A DNA stretch of 64,000 nucleotides, taken from the NCBI GenBank assembly GCA_963576475.1, contig OY754967.1, forward strand, positions 24,205,914-24,269,913, written 5' to 3'. The notes under the pieces were generated by a model that had not been told where the DNA came from, searched no databases, and was given only the letters and a program-made list of their open reading frames with translations. Below are positions 11,401-23,340 of the stretch, one piece after another. Source of the stretch: Molanna angustata. Lineage: Eukaryota > Arthropoda > Insecta > Trichoptera > Molannidae. Each line of letters begins with the position of its first letter. Within the stretch, counting starts at the first letter, position 1. The translations under genes and the position numbers were made by a program.

Positions 11401-14400
11401 AGTGGTCTATATCGACCCCCAGGGGTCTATGACAACTTGCAAGGGGTCTACGTCAGCGAAAAAAAAATCTGGGGGTCCACGATAGTGGATCTCAACATAC
11501 ACTGATAGTACCTATCGCATAACAATCTGTTATTAATATTCGTTATATAATATTTAATTTTAACATTTTTTGTCATGTTACTTTCAAATTTCCTTAAAGT
11601 TCCATCATACCAAAACCTTAGATAACATTCATAACATTCCCCTTCTCACATTCATTTATAATGATTGTACGCCTATGCTCCCATAAAATCTTAGACCATA
11701 CAATTTAAATTTGATTTTGATTTTTGTCAGCCTTCGTGGCTCAGTTGGTTAGGTATTTGACTGGTGATCCAAAGGTCCCGGGTTCGATTCCCGGTGGAGA
11801 CACAGTTTTGATTGTGTTTTCAGTCTGGATCTGTGAGACGATTAATATCGTAAGTCTCCAGAATGTGGCAATTTGTTATTGAGTGCATGTTAAATTAATA
11901 TTTGACATAATACCTGTAAGTTGCCCCAGAAGCATAATATCAGGTAAGTAGGTGGTCTACCAACAATCGAAAAACATGGCAAGGGGTCTACGACACAAAA
12001 AAGTTTGGGAACCTCTGATTTAGATGAATAGGTATACAAACATAAAAACTCTATTATTGTATCTACCAAAAATTTGCTAAACGAAAAATGATCTATGACA
12101 TTTTTCCAATGATAGTAAATGTTACCTTCAATCTCTTTAATGGAAGTTTAATAATCTACAAAATCTAAATTTATTTCATCATGGAATTTCAACAAAAATC
12201 ATTCATCGACAAATTAATTAAATTTAATAAAAGTAGTGATATATTTTCTAATCATGACATGAAAAATGAGTTTTTTTTAATCAATTATTGAATTACTTAC
12301 ACATATGTCATTGCTCTACATACTGCTCTTCCAAGATCAGCAATCTGAAGGGAACTTTGTGACCGAGCTATTACTTTGTCAAAGTTTTGTACACAGAGTC
12401 GGCCCCAGCGCCCTTGCTTTTGTACCATTATGAATCCTATAAAATACAGATATTGTTTTTATTATATTCACTAAAACTATAATATCGTAATTCAAATCAA
12501 TATAATTAATAATATAAGCGTACCTTCTTTACTGTAAGGATAAGCTTCCGCATCTTCTTGTGACATTGCAACTGTTACACATTGCCGTTCATCATCACCC
12601 TGTGGACAATCTCGATGTCCATCACATACCTGTTCTTTGTCTATGCACTTTCGGGAATTTGTACAAACATATTGATTTGGGTTACACCATTCTGTAATAA
12701 TTTCATTTTATTTCATTAGAAATCACTAAAATTGTTTTTTTTTCGCAATATACTCTCCTTATTTTAGCCATTGGGATTTTTTTTCAGGACATACAGTTTT
12801 ATTACATATTTATGTAATAATATGTAGTTAGTAACAATGTCCTAATGTATTCATGCATAGTAGTATACTTCAATCAACGTTGTTTATGTTAACAAATTAA
12901 ATTCTACTCTTAATCTAATTTAGTTTTACCTATATATTGTGTGTAGTTCATATAAATATATATTTCTATATTGTAATACTCAATGCAATATAATTTCTCA
13001 CCACAGTTATTTTCATCTGAATAATCCCAGCAGTCGAGAATTCCATCGCATATTTTCCTCACTAAAAATTGTGATTTCAAATAGTCGGCGCAAGTACAAC
13101 TTTTTTCATCTTCTCCATCAGGACAATCAAATAGTCTGTTGCATCGTGAAGTTTCTGGTAGACATTGACCATTTGAACATTTAACTGTCAAATTATTGCT
13201 TAAACAATCATCTGAAAAATATAAATATACATATATTTATAACTGCAAACATTGTATCATACCTTAATAACAAACTCATGTTTATTCAACTAAGAAATCG
13301 CCAATGAATTTATCATAAAAAAACTATAAATTTATCATTAGCAATGACTTGGTTAGTAATTGCTTAATACACCCCATTTGAATGATCAATTTTCTATTTA
13401 CATTTTTTATCTATTTCTTATAATATTATATTTACCTACATATGAATCATTTTACTCTCAAATATTTAATAGTATTATATTCATACCTTTTTCTTGTGTT
13501 GTGTTACTATACAGCTGTGATGGTGGTTCATCATAAAATTTGGTTACTTTTTTATCATTGTCTTTGAAGTTACCAGGAATCTTATTAAAAGTTTTTGTTA
13601 AAATTTTGAATCCTGCATTATTTACTGTATAACTGGATGATACAGCTTTGGTTGATATCACAGTTTCATCGGGAACTTTTTGATTTCCAAAAAAAGTATT
13701 ATTATGTGAATCTGTTATTGTTGCAATATTTGCTAAGTCCTTCAATTTATCATTCGGTATAGGAATTATCACTGTGTTGTTAATAGCTTGGTCAGATGGA
13801 TTTTGACTGTTTGAAAATGACATATTATTTATCAATTTTAAGATTTCATCATCGCTTGCAGTCTCATTTATTATATTTAATTTAACATCATTGGAACTGC
13901 TCACAGAATGTTCCACATGAAATTTCACAAGAATATTTTCTGTTGTTTCAGATTCATTTGGCTTTTGTTTGTCAAGAAAAAGTGTGTGTGAACTATTATT
14001 TGAATCATTATTACTTATGGACGTATTGGTTTTTTGAGTAAAATCACTATAATTTTCAATGGGAGCAATAAATGTTGGGATTGTGGATTGGATAGTTTTA
14101 TTTGCATTATTTTCAAGATCTTTTACAATCATTTTGACTTTTTCAGTTAATTCTATGGCTTTTGTAGATGGATGTGTTAAAAAAAACTCAGTCGCAGTAG
14201 GAAGAACAAATGTTTTGTTTATATTATTTTCTGTCTGAAATGATTTTTCAATATTGTCTTTGATATTTATATTTTCAGATAAATGTGTTTTAGGCAAACG
14301 AAATTTTTCATTTATATCAATCTTCTTCGTTAACTGTCTTGTAACACTCTTATTTCTATTATTATTGATTCCTTGATGGGTATCAATTCTTGTTACATTG

Positions 14401-17400
14401 TCAATTTTATGGTCTTTAATTTCCAAGGACTTATTGTTGGCACTGTAAAAACTAATTGATGTTACTACATTTGTTGTGGTGGAAGTTAATGGATAAATTG
14501 TTGAAAATTCTGTAACTAACTTACTTTCTGATATTTTGCTAGAATTTATGACAGATTCATTTGTTTTAATGGTAGAGAGTAAATTTTCATTTTGTAAATT
14601 TTTTATGAATTTTTTTACTTCTCCCATTATTGACAAAGATTTGTCATTTGATAAACTTCGGCTTTCATCATTATTAAGAGAAATTTTTGGCCGTGGTCTT
14701 AGTGGACGACCTATTCCCGAATTTGATTTGACAGGCAATAATGTAGGAATGATAGCAGTTGAGCTAATTTTTTCTGTAGTCATTTCCTTTAAAAGTTCTT
14801 GCATAGATTGTTCTACTGGTTCACTGGAACCATGAGCAAATATTGAAGAGTGTCCATTGAAAATTTTATCGTTTGGTTCAACAGCTTCTATTTCTGAAAA
14901 CCCATTATGTTTTTCACTTATTTCTTTTACTGGTTCAATTTTGACTGGTGGTAAACGATTTAAAGTTTGGGCTATTTTATCAAAAATTGTCGATATATTT
15001 TTCAAAACATTTGTTACATTACTCAAAAGAGGTTCTTTTAAATCATGTGGAATATCATCCTCGTTTTTTGTAATGACTGCTTGTAAGGTTTCATTATATA
15101 ATTTATTTGGAATTTTCTTTAATTTACTCAGGTCTGTTCCAGTTCCATTTACATACTCCCATGTCATAGGATTACTAAATAAAGTAGGTTGGTTTTGTTC
15201 AACATGAGATGAAGATTTGTTGTTTTCAAATGTTTCAATTTTAATAAACTCTTTGTCTTTTTGGTCATTTGAGTTTTGTTTGATATTACTTTGATGATTG
15301 ACTGTACTATTTTGTTTCCTAATTATCACTCCCCCATTCAAATTGACAAACTCTGCATTATCTGTATTGATATTTGGGTCAACATTTATTGCTACTGAAG
15401 AAAGTCTATCCTTTGGAGTTATGGATGTTTCTGAAGGTTTATATTCGTTGTCACTGGAGCTAATAAAGTCATTTTCATAATGAATACTAGTCTTTTGTAG
15501 AGGATTGTTGTTCTCTTCATTTGGAATCGAAACTAATTTGTTAACTGGTATTGGGTGAGGGATAGGATAACTTGCACCTAAATTTTCAATTTCTTTGGAT
15601 GTAGATGAAAATGCTGGATCTGTAAAACTTGTATATACTGGTTCAGGTGAATAATCAGTATATGTTTCACTTGAATATTTTTTCTTTTTCTGTAGATCTT
15701 CAGTGTGAGCATTGTTTTTGGTATTAATATTTCCTAAATAAGTGTTTGACTGAGATTTATCATTAACATTAATAACACCTTCCATTGAAGACAAATCTTC
15801 GACAACTTCCGCAACACCAACTCTATCCTCTGCCTCTTTACTTAATTGAGGATAAATTGGATTATTTACTATATCAGTGCTGAATGGATCACCAGGTTTT
15901 ATTGGCCTCCACGGTTCTTGATCAACATAAGATGGAACAGCAAATAATGTATCTAATTTGGGAAGTTCTGGTAACTTTTCATTCTCTTCAGATTTGTTTT
16001 CAATATATTTTATAGTTTGTTCTGTAGTTTGTTTTTCTATTGGAATAGCAGTAGTTGTTTTCAGTGTGGTAAGAGATTTAACTGTTGTTCCTATAGGATT
16101 CTTATGAATTGCCGATCTAGTTGGGATTACTGTTTCTGTTATGGGTTTGTGAGTTTTCATAGATGAAGGGTGTTTATTTGTTTGTGGTTTCGGAGTAGTT
16201 TTCAAAATTTCTTTATTTAGTGCTTCTATTTTCTTTTTGTTTTCTGTAATATCTGCTTCTGTTTTGGTTATTTGAAATGATCCTTGTATAACAGGAAGTT
16301 CGTCAACATTTATTTCTGGTTCATCGCTAGATGGAGAAGACTTGACAATATTATTTGATGGTAAACTACTACCATTTATTGCAGTTTTTCTTATTACTCC
16401 CATTCGAGTTTGCAATACTTTATCTTTAGGCTTTGGAGGGGATGTTGGAAAAGATCCTTTACTTTCTGCTGGATGTCCATTTGTTAATTCTGTTTTATAA
16501 GAATGATCTTCATCTCGTTTTATATAAATGGACGCTGGATCAACATTTAACTGACGTAATGCAGAATTTTTTGTCATTGAATTTTCTACAAACATTTCTC
16601 TTATTGTATCATCGAGACTTTCGATGGACCTAAAATAGAAATATAATTTTAAACATACATTCATGTTTTATTTTTGTGTTGATAAAATATTTTTATTAAG
16701 ATATCTTTTTGCATACAATTATAAGCAAGTTGATTTTATTATAAGAGCTGGATATCTAGTCCTACGTGTCTTTGTTATATTCCTTAGCTTTTAACTTACC
16801 AAAAAATTAATTATAAAATGAATAATACTTGCATGTCTTTAAGATTATCATTAATTCAACAATAAGTTCAAAGTATTTTAGATAGGTACATACCCTTCAA
16901 TCTTTCTTCTATCCAAGTAGACTCTGAAAAATGCAGTCATTCTATCTGTGTTAAGGTCTGTGACGTGTAGAGTGAGAAGTGCGGCTGCTATTTGTGGTGT
17001 GCAGGCTCTGCGGAGAGCTGCCTCCAATCTCGGAGCACTGGGAGGACCTAAGACTCCTGCAGGACCAGCACCAACCCAGCGACGCATCCTGAGACGACCC
17101 TCAAATGCTACTACAGCTGAAATAATACAATGTAATTTAGTTTTAATTGTCCAAACCAGTCGGTATTATAATATAAGAGCTATATGAGTTGCATATATAA
17201 AGGCGTTTAGCATAAGAAAAGACTTTTTAAATAATATTATACTTCAATGCATTTACATTTACAACAACAAATTGGTAATATCTATAACTATTATTAAAAT
17301 AACAAATTAATGAAATGAAGTTGAGCCAAAAAATAAATATCAGACACATTATTGTGGTAAATTATTACATCGTGAAAAAAATACGGATATTTTTTTAGTT

Positions 17401-18300
17401 ATAACCATATGAAAATAAAGTCATAAAAATGACTTTAGTAGTCAAAAAAGCATTGGAGTAATTTATTGATAGTTCAATTTATTGACACCAAAGTAGAGTC
17501 TAATTTGGTGTGGTTAATTATTTATATTAATCTCTTAATTAAAACTATTTTCTTAATAAGCATAGGAAGCTGTATAAAATACCGCCCGCGCTTGAATATC
17601 ACAAACATATTTTATCGACATGTTAACATGACGGGCCTTACTTACTATTTGAAATACGAAAAATTATACAAAATATATATATACCATACAAAAAAACTGG
17701 GTAAGTATCGGCTTAAACACAAATTGCAAATAGTAAGTATGACCCCACATGTTTTTCGTGTAAAATAAATGTTATTAAATATGTCATAAAAATATAATAT
17801 TATTATTTAATATGGGTGTAAAAAAATGTGTCGTTATAAAAATATAGGTTATTAAATATGGGTGTCAAACGTGTTGCATACTTTTATGATGAATAATAAC
17901 CAGGGCCGGATAAATCATAGAACAATCAGGAACAAGAAGTCAGGGCGATTAATAACGAAGTCAAGCTTGGACAAAACTTTTTTTTTTAGGTGTGTGATAT
18001 ATTTCAGATAATTTTTTTAAACATACGATCATCAGCATCGGTTCTGAAAGCTCCCATGTAAAGTGCCAATCCAGCGACAGCTAGCACCGCCAGTGCTGCT
18101 AGGAGTGCAGCGACCGCCAGGAGTGCCGAGCAGGAACGGGTGCGGGGGCGGGCGCGCGGAGGGGCCAGGGGTGCTCCCAGAGGGGCACCCCAAGGTGGCC
18201 ACTCCGCACTGCCGCCGCTACCCCCGCTACTGCCACCACCCCCTCCTCCGCGGCTATATCTTGAGTAGTGTTGACTTACACCGGTGAACCCATATTCACT
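8485..18300 (-). CDS. Type II transmembrane mosaic serine protease (SEA, LDLa, SRCR, S1, LDLa)
   Basis: Exons (- strand): 18300-18027, 17116-16894, 16629-13487, 13211-13002, 12691-12524, 12436-12301, 11329-11123, 10753-10619, 10113-9827, 9507-9338, 8835-8485. All borders are GT/AG and all phases agree, giving 1,767 residues from the first visible exon. Residues 1-56 are a Gly- then Pro/Arg-rich tail; 57-83 form a hydrophobic signal anchor; about 92-205 is a SEA domain; about 206-1213 is a Ser/Thr/Asn-rich stalk with many N-glycosylation sequons. LDLa-type Cys modules, an SRCR domain and then the activation site R1454/IVGG follow. The catalytic triad is His1495 (SAGHC), Asp1545 (NDIALLK), Ser1644 (GDSGGP). 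Asp1638, in DACLGDSGG, predicts cleavage after Arg/Lys. The usual SWG beside the S1 pocket reads SNG. An LDLa module ends the protein, its last Cys being the final residue. It resembles corin/TMPRSS-type proteases, with no frizzled domain seen. The initiator exon is missing. Confidence 0.9.
8977..9095. mobile_element. Terminal fragment of a MITE shared with 46.7 kb
   Basis: In the last protease intron. It matches the left part of the element at 46707: GGCGAAATCAAAACC, then an internal hairpin ATGGAGTTCTATGAC / ATAGAACTCCAT. The right inverted terminus is not seen, so this is a truncated copy. Confidence 0.65.
11388..12017. mobile_element. hAT-like non-autonomous element with 8-bp target duplication
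   Basis: Inserted in the protease intron between exons 12436-12301 and 11329-11123. The ends are inverted: CAGTGATTCCCAAAG at the left, and CAGAGGTTCCCAAAC on the opposite strand at the right. Inside each end, GGGGTCTA motifs recur. The insertion is flanked by a perfect 8-bp duplication, ATTTAGAT, at 11380-11387 and 12018-12025. Terminal CAG and an 8-bp duplication are hAT hallmarks. No transposase is present; a SINE (11730-11945) sits inside it. Confidence 0.88.
11730..11945 (+). mobile_element. tRNA-derived SINE, family 1, nested in hAT element
   Basis: A tRNA-like head (GTGGCTCAGTTGGTTAGG as A box; GGTTCGATTCCCGG as B box) is followed by a tail (GTGTTTTCAGTCTGGATCTG) shared with the copy at 28745. 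The 5' and 3' acceptor strands do not pair, so it is not a working tRNA gene. It lies inside the hAT-like element, which dates it as the younger insertion. Confidence 0.85.
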
Positions 18301-18894
18301 CTGGAAAAAAAATTACAAAGTTCAATAGTGGCTTGAAAATCTCAGGCGGTAATTCGGGATTCCACTAATTAGGTTGGCGCATGATTGGGATGAGTTTGGT
18401 GAGATGCGTCACCAAACTTCTTTTGGAGCAGCACAAGAAGGTAAAATATTCGGAGGTCAAATTAATATAGGAAGACGGCACATACTGGTGTCAGTGTGTA
18501 ATCTAGAGGATGGACTCAGGTTCAAATTATTACAATAAATTTCTTCGTTAGTAGGTACCTATAGTTATTGCCAAACATCTAGAAGTTTTTCGGCCTGAAA
18601 ATGTAATGTTTGCGCACACATAAAATCCAAATTCTTCGCACCTATGTTTTTTTTTAAATGTTTTATGATAAATGTACCTAAAATTATCATAATATTATGT
18701 AATCTAAGCCTGAACTAATATTTTTTTGGACCTTCTTCTCTTTTCTTCTGCTTAGTATGTATGTACATATGTAGATAAGTATAGGTACAGTGTATAATAT
18801 ATCGCTTCCATTCTCTCTGAAGATTGACGATACTCGTCGAATTGCGATATACTGATGAATGATAGTCGTGTTAGTGATATAAATAACAAAATAA
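18301..18894. other. Intron or 5' flank of protease gene
   Basis: The exon at 18300 begins after a consensus acceptor (TTTTTTTCCAG), so this is intron sequence on the - strand. No initiator exon is obvious before the repeats starting at 18895. Confidence 0.5.
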
Positions 18895-19228
18895 TCCAAC
18901 TGTCGATTTGACCAAGAGAATTTATTTCACTCAACAGATCGACAAAGTTTCAAGCCATGATCAGTGAGATTTTGTATGGCCAGGTCTAAATTTTTCATTG
19001 GTTTTTCAACTTTGAAGAAACAAAACATCAACTTAGAGGCATCTCAGCATATATTTCATTGCTCCCATATATATGGATGAACTCAGAATTCTGAGTAGAA
19101 TAGCGTTTGCGTATGTGTGTGAGGGTGTGTCTGTCCATAACTTTTGATCCACTTGATACACAAATCCCAAAATTTCAGAAAGAATAGAAAATATTAGGCA
19201 GAATTTTGATATTTGAATTATTATTTTA
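18895..19228 (+). mobile_element. Helitron-like element, 5' fragment
   Basis: Starts TCCAACTGTCGAT directly after an A, like the full copies at 25199, 39724 and 40724. It carries the diverged subterminal hairpin, the CAGCATATAT and ACTCAGAATTC blocks, a short TG tract and CATAACTTTTGATCC. It stops at about 19228, where family A begins, so the 3' two-thirds are missing. Confidence 0.75.
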
Positions 19229-19648
19229 TACTAGCTTTTATGTCCCGCCGTTGGCCAAGAATGTAAAATTGTGAAGGAAAAAGCAATCGTTTTTATAATA
19301 TTGTCACCCAATTATTTTGCAAAATCGGACTATGAAAAGTGGTTTGAAATATGATTGAGTTTGAGCATTGTAAAATGTTCAGGTGATGGCTACAACCCAT
19401 TATTTTTTATATATTGCTATAAAGTGTGAATGAAGTATAATATACAATTTCTGCACGCATGGACTATGCGAAATGGTTTTAAATATGACTGTTTATCAAC
19501 GTTGTAAAGAGATTGGTTTGGCCACAACCCCCATTTTTAAATATTATCATCGAAAACAAATTGTAATATGTACCTATTGACAATTTAGTAATTTTGGATG
19601 TTGGGATGTGGTTAAAATTTGATTAAACAAATGTACTGAAAAGATCAA
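19229..19648 (+). mobile_element. Family A repeat, 5' part
   Basis: About 420 bp nearly identical to 47995-48418, from TATACTAGCTTTTATGTCCC to GAAAAGATC. Beyond that point the family E core begins instead of the rest of family A. No coding capacity is seen. Confidence 0.8.
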
Positions 19649-19905
19649 GGAGCCTAGTATGAACGATACGGAATCGATACTTGTCACCTAATAATTGGGA
19701 GATCCGTGGGATACCTATTACTTGTCACAAAAGTTAAAATGGTAGTATGAGCTGAGTGAATTCGTAAGTGAAATTAATTCTGTCCGATAGGAGGCGCGAC
19801 GGCGCGGTGAAATTATGAAACTAACAACTTTTCAACGTTTCTTAAAAATGGCGCATTTGCATTACGTTTTGGCTTTTTTTATTGACTCGGGAAGAAAATG
19901 AAGAT
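19649..19905 (+). repeat. Family E repeat core
   Basis: Matches 58448-58680, sharing AAGGAGCCTAGTA, GAGCTGAGTGAATTCGTA and TTGACTCGGGAAGAAAATGA. A diverged inverted relative is at 30340-30655. It carries two internal GTAGTACGAG-like motifs. Confidence 0.75.
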
Positions 19906-20689
19906 AATCCAAATGAATATTACATTCAACAAAACATTATGCCTCGAAGAAATGATTCGTTTATAATACCTAAATGAAACTATAATTTCGAATTGGTTGA
20001 TATTGGTTTTTACTCGGTTCATTATATTCAATAATATATGAATCAATATTTTATATAAATACAATAAAAGTGCTGTGCAATTAAGACATCTAATAAACAA
20101 GAGTTTTAATAAATTAATGTCTTGACCCAATTACATAAGATGAGTAGGAAAAAGTACTTGTATGATGCAAGTTGCATTACCTACGGACGGACAGTATTTC
20201 GCGATCTATACAGTATTTTTTAATCACGTTTTAATTTAATATAATAACGGTTAAAAACATCGATCGATGTAGATATATCATAAAAAGATCCAAGATAAAC
20301 AAAGATCAAATATACTCAAGAAATTGAACACTTCATAATATAAACATACGATAAATAAAAAGTAATTGTGGTTATCTCCATACAAAAAAGTACATGGTGG
20401 TCACGTGATTCTTCCGGCATTTGTTGTAGAAAAAATAGATTAGGAATATGCGCCGATTGTGTATTGGTAAATTTCAAATTCAAAACAGAATTTTCGGTGC
20501 AATAAATTCGGTATAGCGGTATATTCTGTATAGATGATGCTCGGCGTTGAAAATAAACATTCTAATGATGATCGTCTTTAAAAAGTTTGCATCTAACAAT
20601 GAGTATGACACAATACAATAACAACGTACTCAAGGTGGCCAATTTATAAAAAGGCGTACCTTTAAAACCAGGTCATAATAATCCTTAAG
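19906..20689. other. Unassigned AT-rich sequence
   Basis: No exon, RNA gene or repeat end that I can name. The open frame at 19879-20130 on the - strand is AT-driven and unsupported. Confidence 0.45.
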
Positions 20690-22190
20690 GACGGGAGGCC
20701 TTGAAAGGACGTGAGGCGTTAAAAGGACAGGCAGCTCTGGAGGGACCGGAGGTGTTGAAAGAACGGGAGTTTGAAGGGACGGGAGGCTGAAGGAACGAAG
20801 GGCACTGAAGGGACGGGAGACTCTGAAGATATGGGAGGCTCTGAAAGGACGGAAGGCGCTGAAAGGAAAGGAGGCACTGAAAGGATGGGAAGCACTGAAA
20901 GGACGGGAGGCGTTGTAAGGACGGAAGGCGCTGGAGGGACGGGAGGCGCTGAAAGAACGGGAGGCGCTGAAGGAACGGGAGGCGCTGAAGGGACGGGAGG
21001 CGCTGAAGAAACAGAAAGCGCTGAAGGACCGGGAGGTGCTAAAGGGACGGGAGGCATTGAAGGGACGGGAGGTGTATATGACAGGAGGTTGAAAGGACGG
21101 AAGGATGAAAGGCACTGAAGGGACGGGTAGCGCAGAAGGTGCGGGAGGCGTTGAAGAAACAGGAAGCTCTGAAGAAATGAGAGACGATGAAGGGAGGGGA
21201 AGCATTGAAGAGACGGGAGGCTGATAGAACGGGAAGCTGAAAGGCGCTGAAGGGACGGGAGGCGCTGAAGGAACGGGAGGCGCTGAAGGAACGGGAGGTG
21301 ATGAAGGGACGGGAGGCACTGAAGGAACACGAGGCGTTGAAGAGACGGGAGGCACTGAAGGGCCTGATGGGACGAAATGTACTGATGGGCCTGAAGAGAC
21401 AGGAGATACTGAAGAGCCTGAATAGAGGGGTAACACTAAAAGGACGGAAGGCACTGAAAGGGCGACAGACACTGAAGGAACGGGAGGCGCAGAAAGCACT
21501 GTAGGGACGGGAGGTACTGAATGTCTTGAAGGGACGGGAGGCACTGAAGGACGGGTTGCATTGAGCGTAAGGGAGGCACTGAGCCGAACAGAGGCACAAA
21601 AGGGACGGGTGATACTGAAGGCACTGCAGGGAAGGGAGGTAATGAATGGCCTGTTGGGATGGGAGGCTCAGAAGAGACGGGGGCGTGAAGGGACGGGGGG
21701 CGCTGAAGGGATGGGAGACGCTCAAGGGATAGGAGACGCTGCAAATACGGGGATGCTGAAGGAACGGGAGGTGCTGAAGGGACGGGAGGTGCTGAAGGGG
21801 CGGGAGGTGCTGAAGGGACGGAAGGCACTGAAGGGACGGGAGGCACTTAAGAGACGGGAAGCGCTGAAGGGATGGAGGCGCTGAAGGGGCGGGAGGCGTT
21901 AATGGGACGGGAAGCACTGAAGGGGTGGGAGGTTCTGGGAGGAGATCCTGAAGGGACGGGATGTGCTGAAGGGCCTGTTACAACGGGAGGTACTGAAGGG
22001 CTGAAGGGACGGGAGGTACTGAATGGCCTGAAGGGACGGGGGATACTGAAGGTCCTGAAGGGACGGGAGCTACTGAAAAGCCTATAGCAACGGAACTGAT
22101 TGGCCTGAACGGACGGGAAGCCGTCCCTTCAGTACCTCCCTACCTTTAATGCCGCCAGTCCCTTCAGTACCTCCCGTCCTTTCAGAGCGC
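20690..22190. repeat. GA/GC-rich minisatellite, 18-bp unit
   Basis: About 1.5 kb of variant units close to GGACGGGAGGCGCTGAAG, sharply richer in GC than its surroundings. The unit is 18 bp, a multiple of three without stops, so several frames stay open for 100-300 codons in both strands (Pro-Val-Pro-Ser repeats on the - strand). I do not regard these as genes. At about 22120-22190 the unit flips orientation. The same motif, CCTCCCGTCCCTTCAG, occurs in family A at 31340 and 49280. Confidence 0.93.
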
Positions 22191-22346
22191 ATATGTAATA
22201 TGTATAACCATATAAACATTACGATTTATAAGTATATTGTATATACCTATGTATAATTTTCGCCAAATATCTTGAAGGATCTCCCGGTTGCGCAGAGCGC
22301 GAATTTGTGTCTTTTTGCTTCGTTGGTTTACATGCAAATCACTCAC

Positions 22347-22535
22347 CTTCTCGACTAAAAGTTCAAGATGTTTGTCTACAACTTTTATCGAATTTTTTGG
22401 TTTTATCGAATTTTTAATTTTCCCATTGGCAACACTGTAGTGCTGTACAAGTACATTTTTTTCATGTGCCCACACCACTATACAAATGACAAATGACAAA
22501 TTGAAATATTGGAAATATCGATATCGCCTCGTCAT
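22347..22535 (-). CDS. Weak candidate first exon of the protease gene
   Basis: An ATG-initiated frame of 63 codons (22535-22347) is followed by a consensus donor, AAG|GTGAGT. It ends in phase 0, which would splice in frame to the phase-0 exon at 18300. A TGTCATTTGTCATTTG stretch inside it resembles motifs often seen near insect transcription starts. Against it: the downstream flank (TGCGCAGAGCGC, 22291-22302) recurs near 52590, the segment includes a short hydrophobic run not expected before the real anchor, and one in three exons would match the phase by chance. Confidence 0.22.
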
Positions 22536-22559
22536 TTATCAATAATGACAATAATCATT

Positions 22560-22900
22560 TAATTAACTAAACAAAATGTTTAGTAATACTATACGAAAAG
22601 TTTATTATATCCGCGAAAGTGTAAAAAAAGTGTATTCGTAATTGAAAAAGGTTAGTACCTATTTGTTTAATTTAAGAAACACGATATATTTTAAACGATT
22701 CCATTAAAATCATATTTTATTTGTAAAAAGTTCAGTTTAGTATTGTAAAAGTATTTACTTTTTAGTGAAATATACAATTTTAACCAACTGAACTTTAATC
22801 CTAGGAAATTTAACGATCGTAATATTTATTTTGAGTTAGGTTAGGTTCAAATGACACATTTATGTTTTGCAACATTTCCGTGAGGAATGAATTGAAATCA
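22560..22900. other. Unassigned AT-rich sequence
   Basis: No gene or repeat end recognised. A GTTAGGTTAGGTT stretch at about 22836 is too short to call a telomeric repeat. Confidence 0.4.
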
Positions 22901-22904
22901 ATTT

Positions 22905-22985
22905 CTCCTGTGCTGGGGATCGAACCTAGGACGCCTGCACATAATTCAAACGGTTTACCAACTGTGCTACTGCTGTCGGCAAGTC
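22905..22985 (-). mobile_element. tRNA-derived SINE head, family 3
   Basis: On the - strand it reads GTAGCACAGTTGGTAAACCG and then GGTTCGATCCCCAGCACAGG, an A-box/B-box arrangement. The same head occurs on the + strand at 46163. No complete cloverleaf can be formed. Confidence 0.65.
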
Positions 22986-23340
22986 ATATTTGTTCTTGTT
23001 TCAAGGACATACCCATTCCTTGAGTAAAAACAATTCTATGCCAGTCAACAGATATTATGCGTTGGTCATAATTCAGTGCTCAACTGATTTTTCTCTTTCA
23101 GAATTTAACCATCTTCAGAGAATGAACTGGGATAAGACGAGTGGAGAATCTATTCTGGGCTGATAATCTAGGGATATCTTCCGGGGAACAACAGGGACAT
23201 GAAGAAAAGAAAAAGTCTGAGATCTACTCGTCAAATATGTTCAACGACATATTTTTTTTTTATGTAAGTACCTACATATTATGTTTGTGTCAAAATATTG
23301 AACATTGGCATTATTGCCATTTAATAATTCCTTCCAATCA

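Noticed and set aside
11733..11803. tRNA gene on the + strand
   Set aside because: The acceptor strands do not pair, and the tail is shared with the dispersed copy at 28745.
14536..15480. + strand frames of 60-116 codons opposite the large protease exon
   Set aside because: Antisense shadows of a long coding exon whose frame is supported by splice phases and domains on both sides.
20630..21917. Long - strand frames of up to 304 codons encoding Pro-Val-Pro-Ser repeats
   Set aside because: They lie in an 18-bp minisatellite whose unit is a multiple of three without stops, so all frames stay open. Units vary freely, the orientation flips, and no splice or start context is seen.
22836..22850. 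Telomeric TTAGG repeat
   Set aside because: Only about two units are present.
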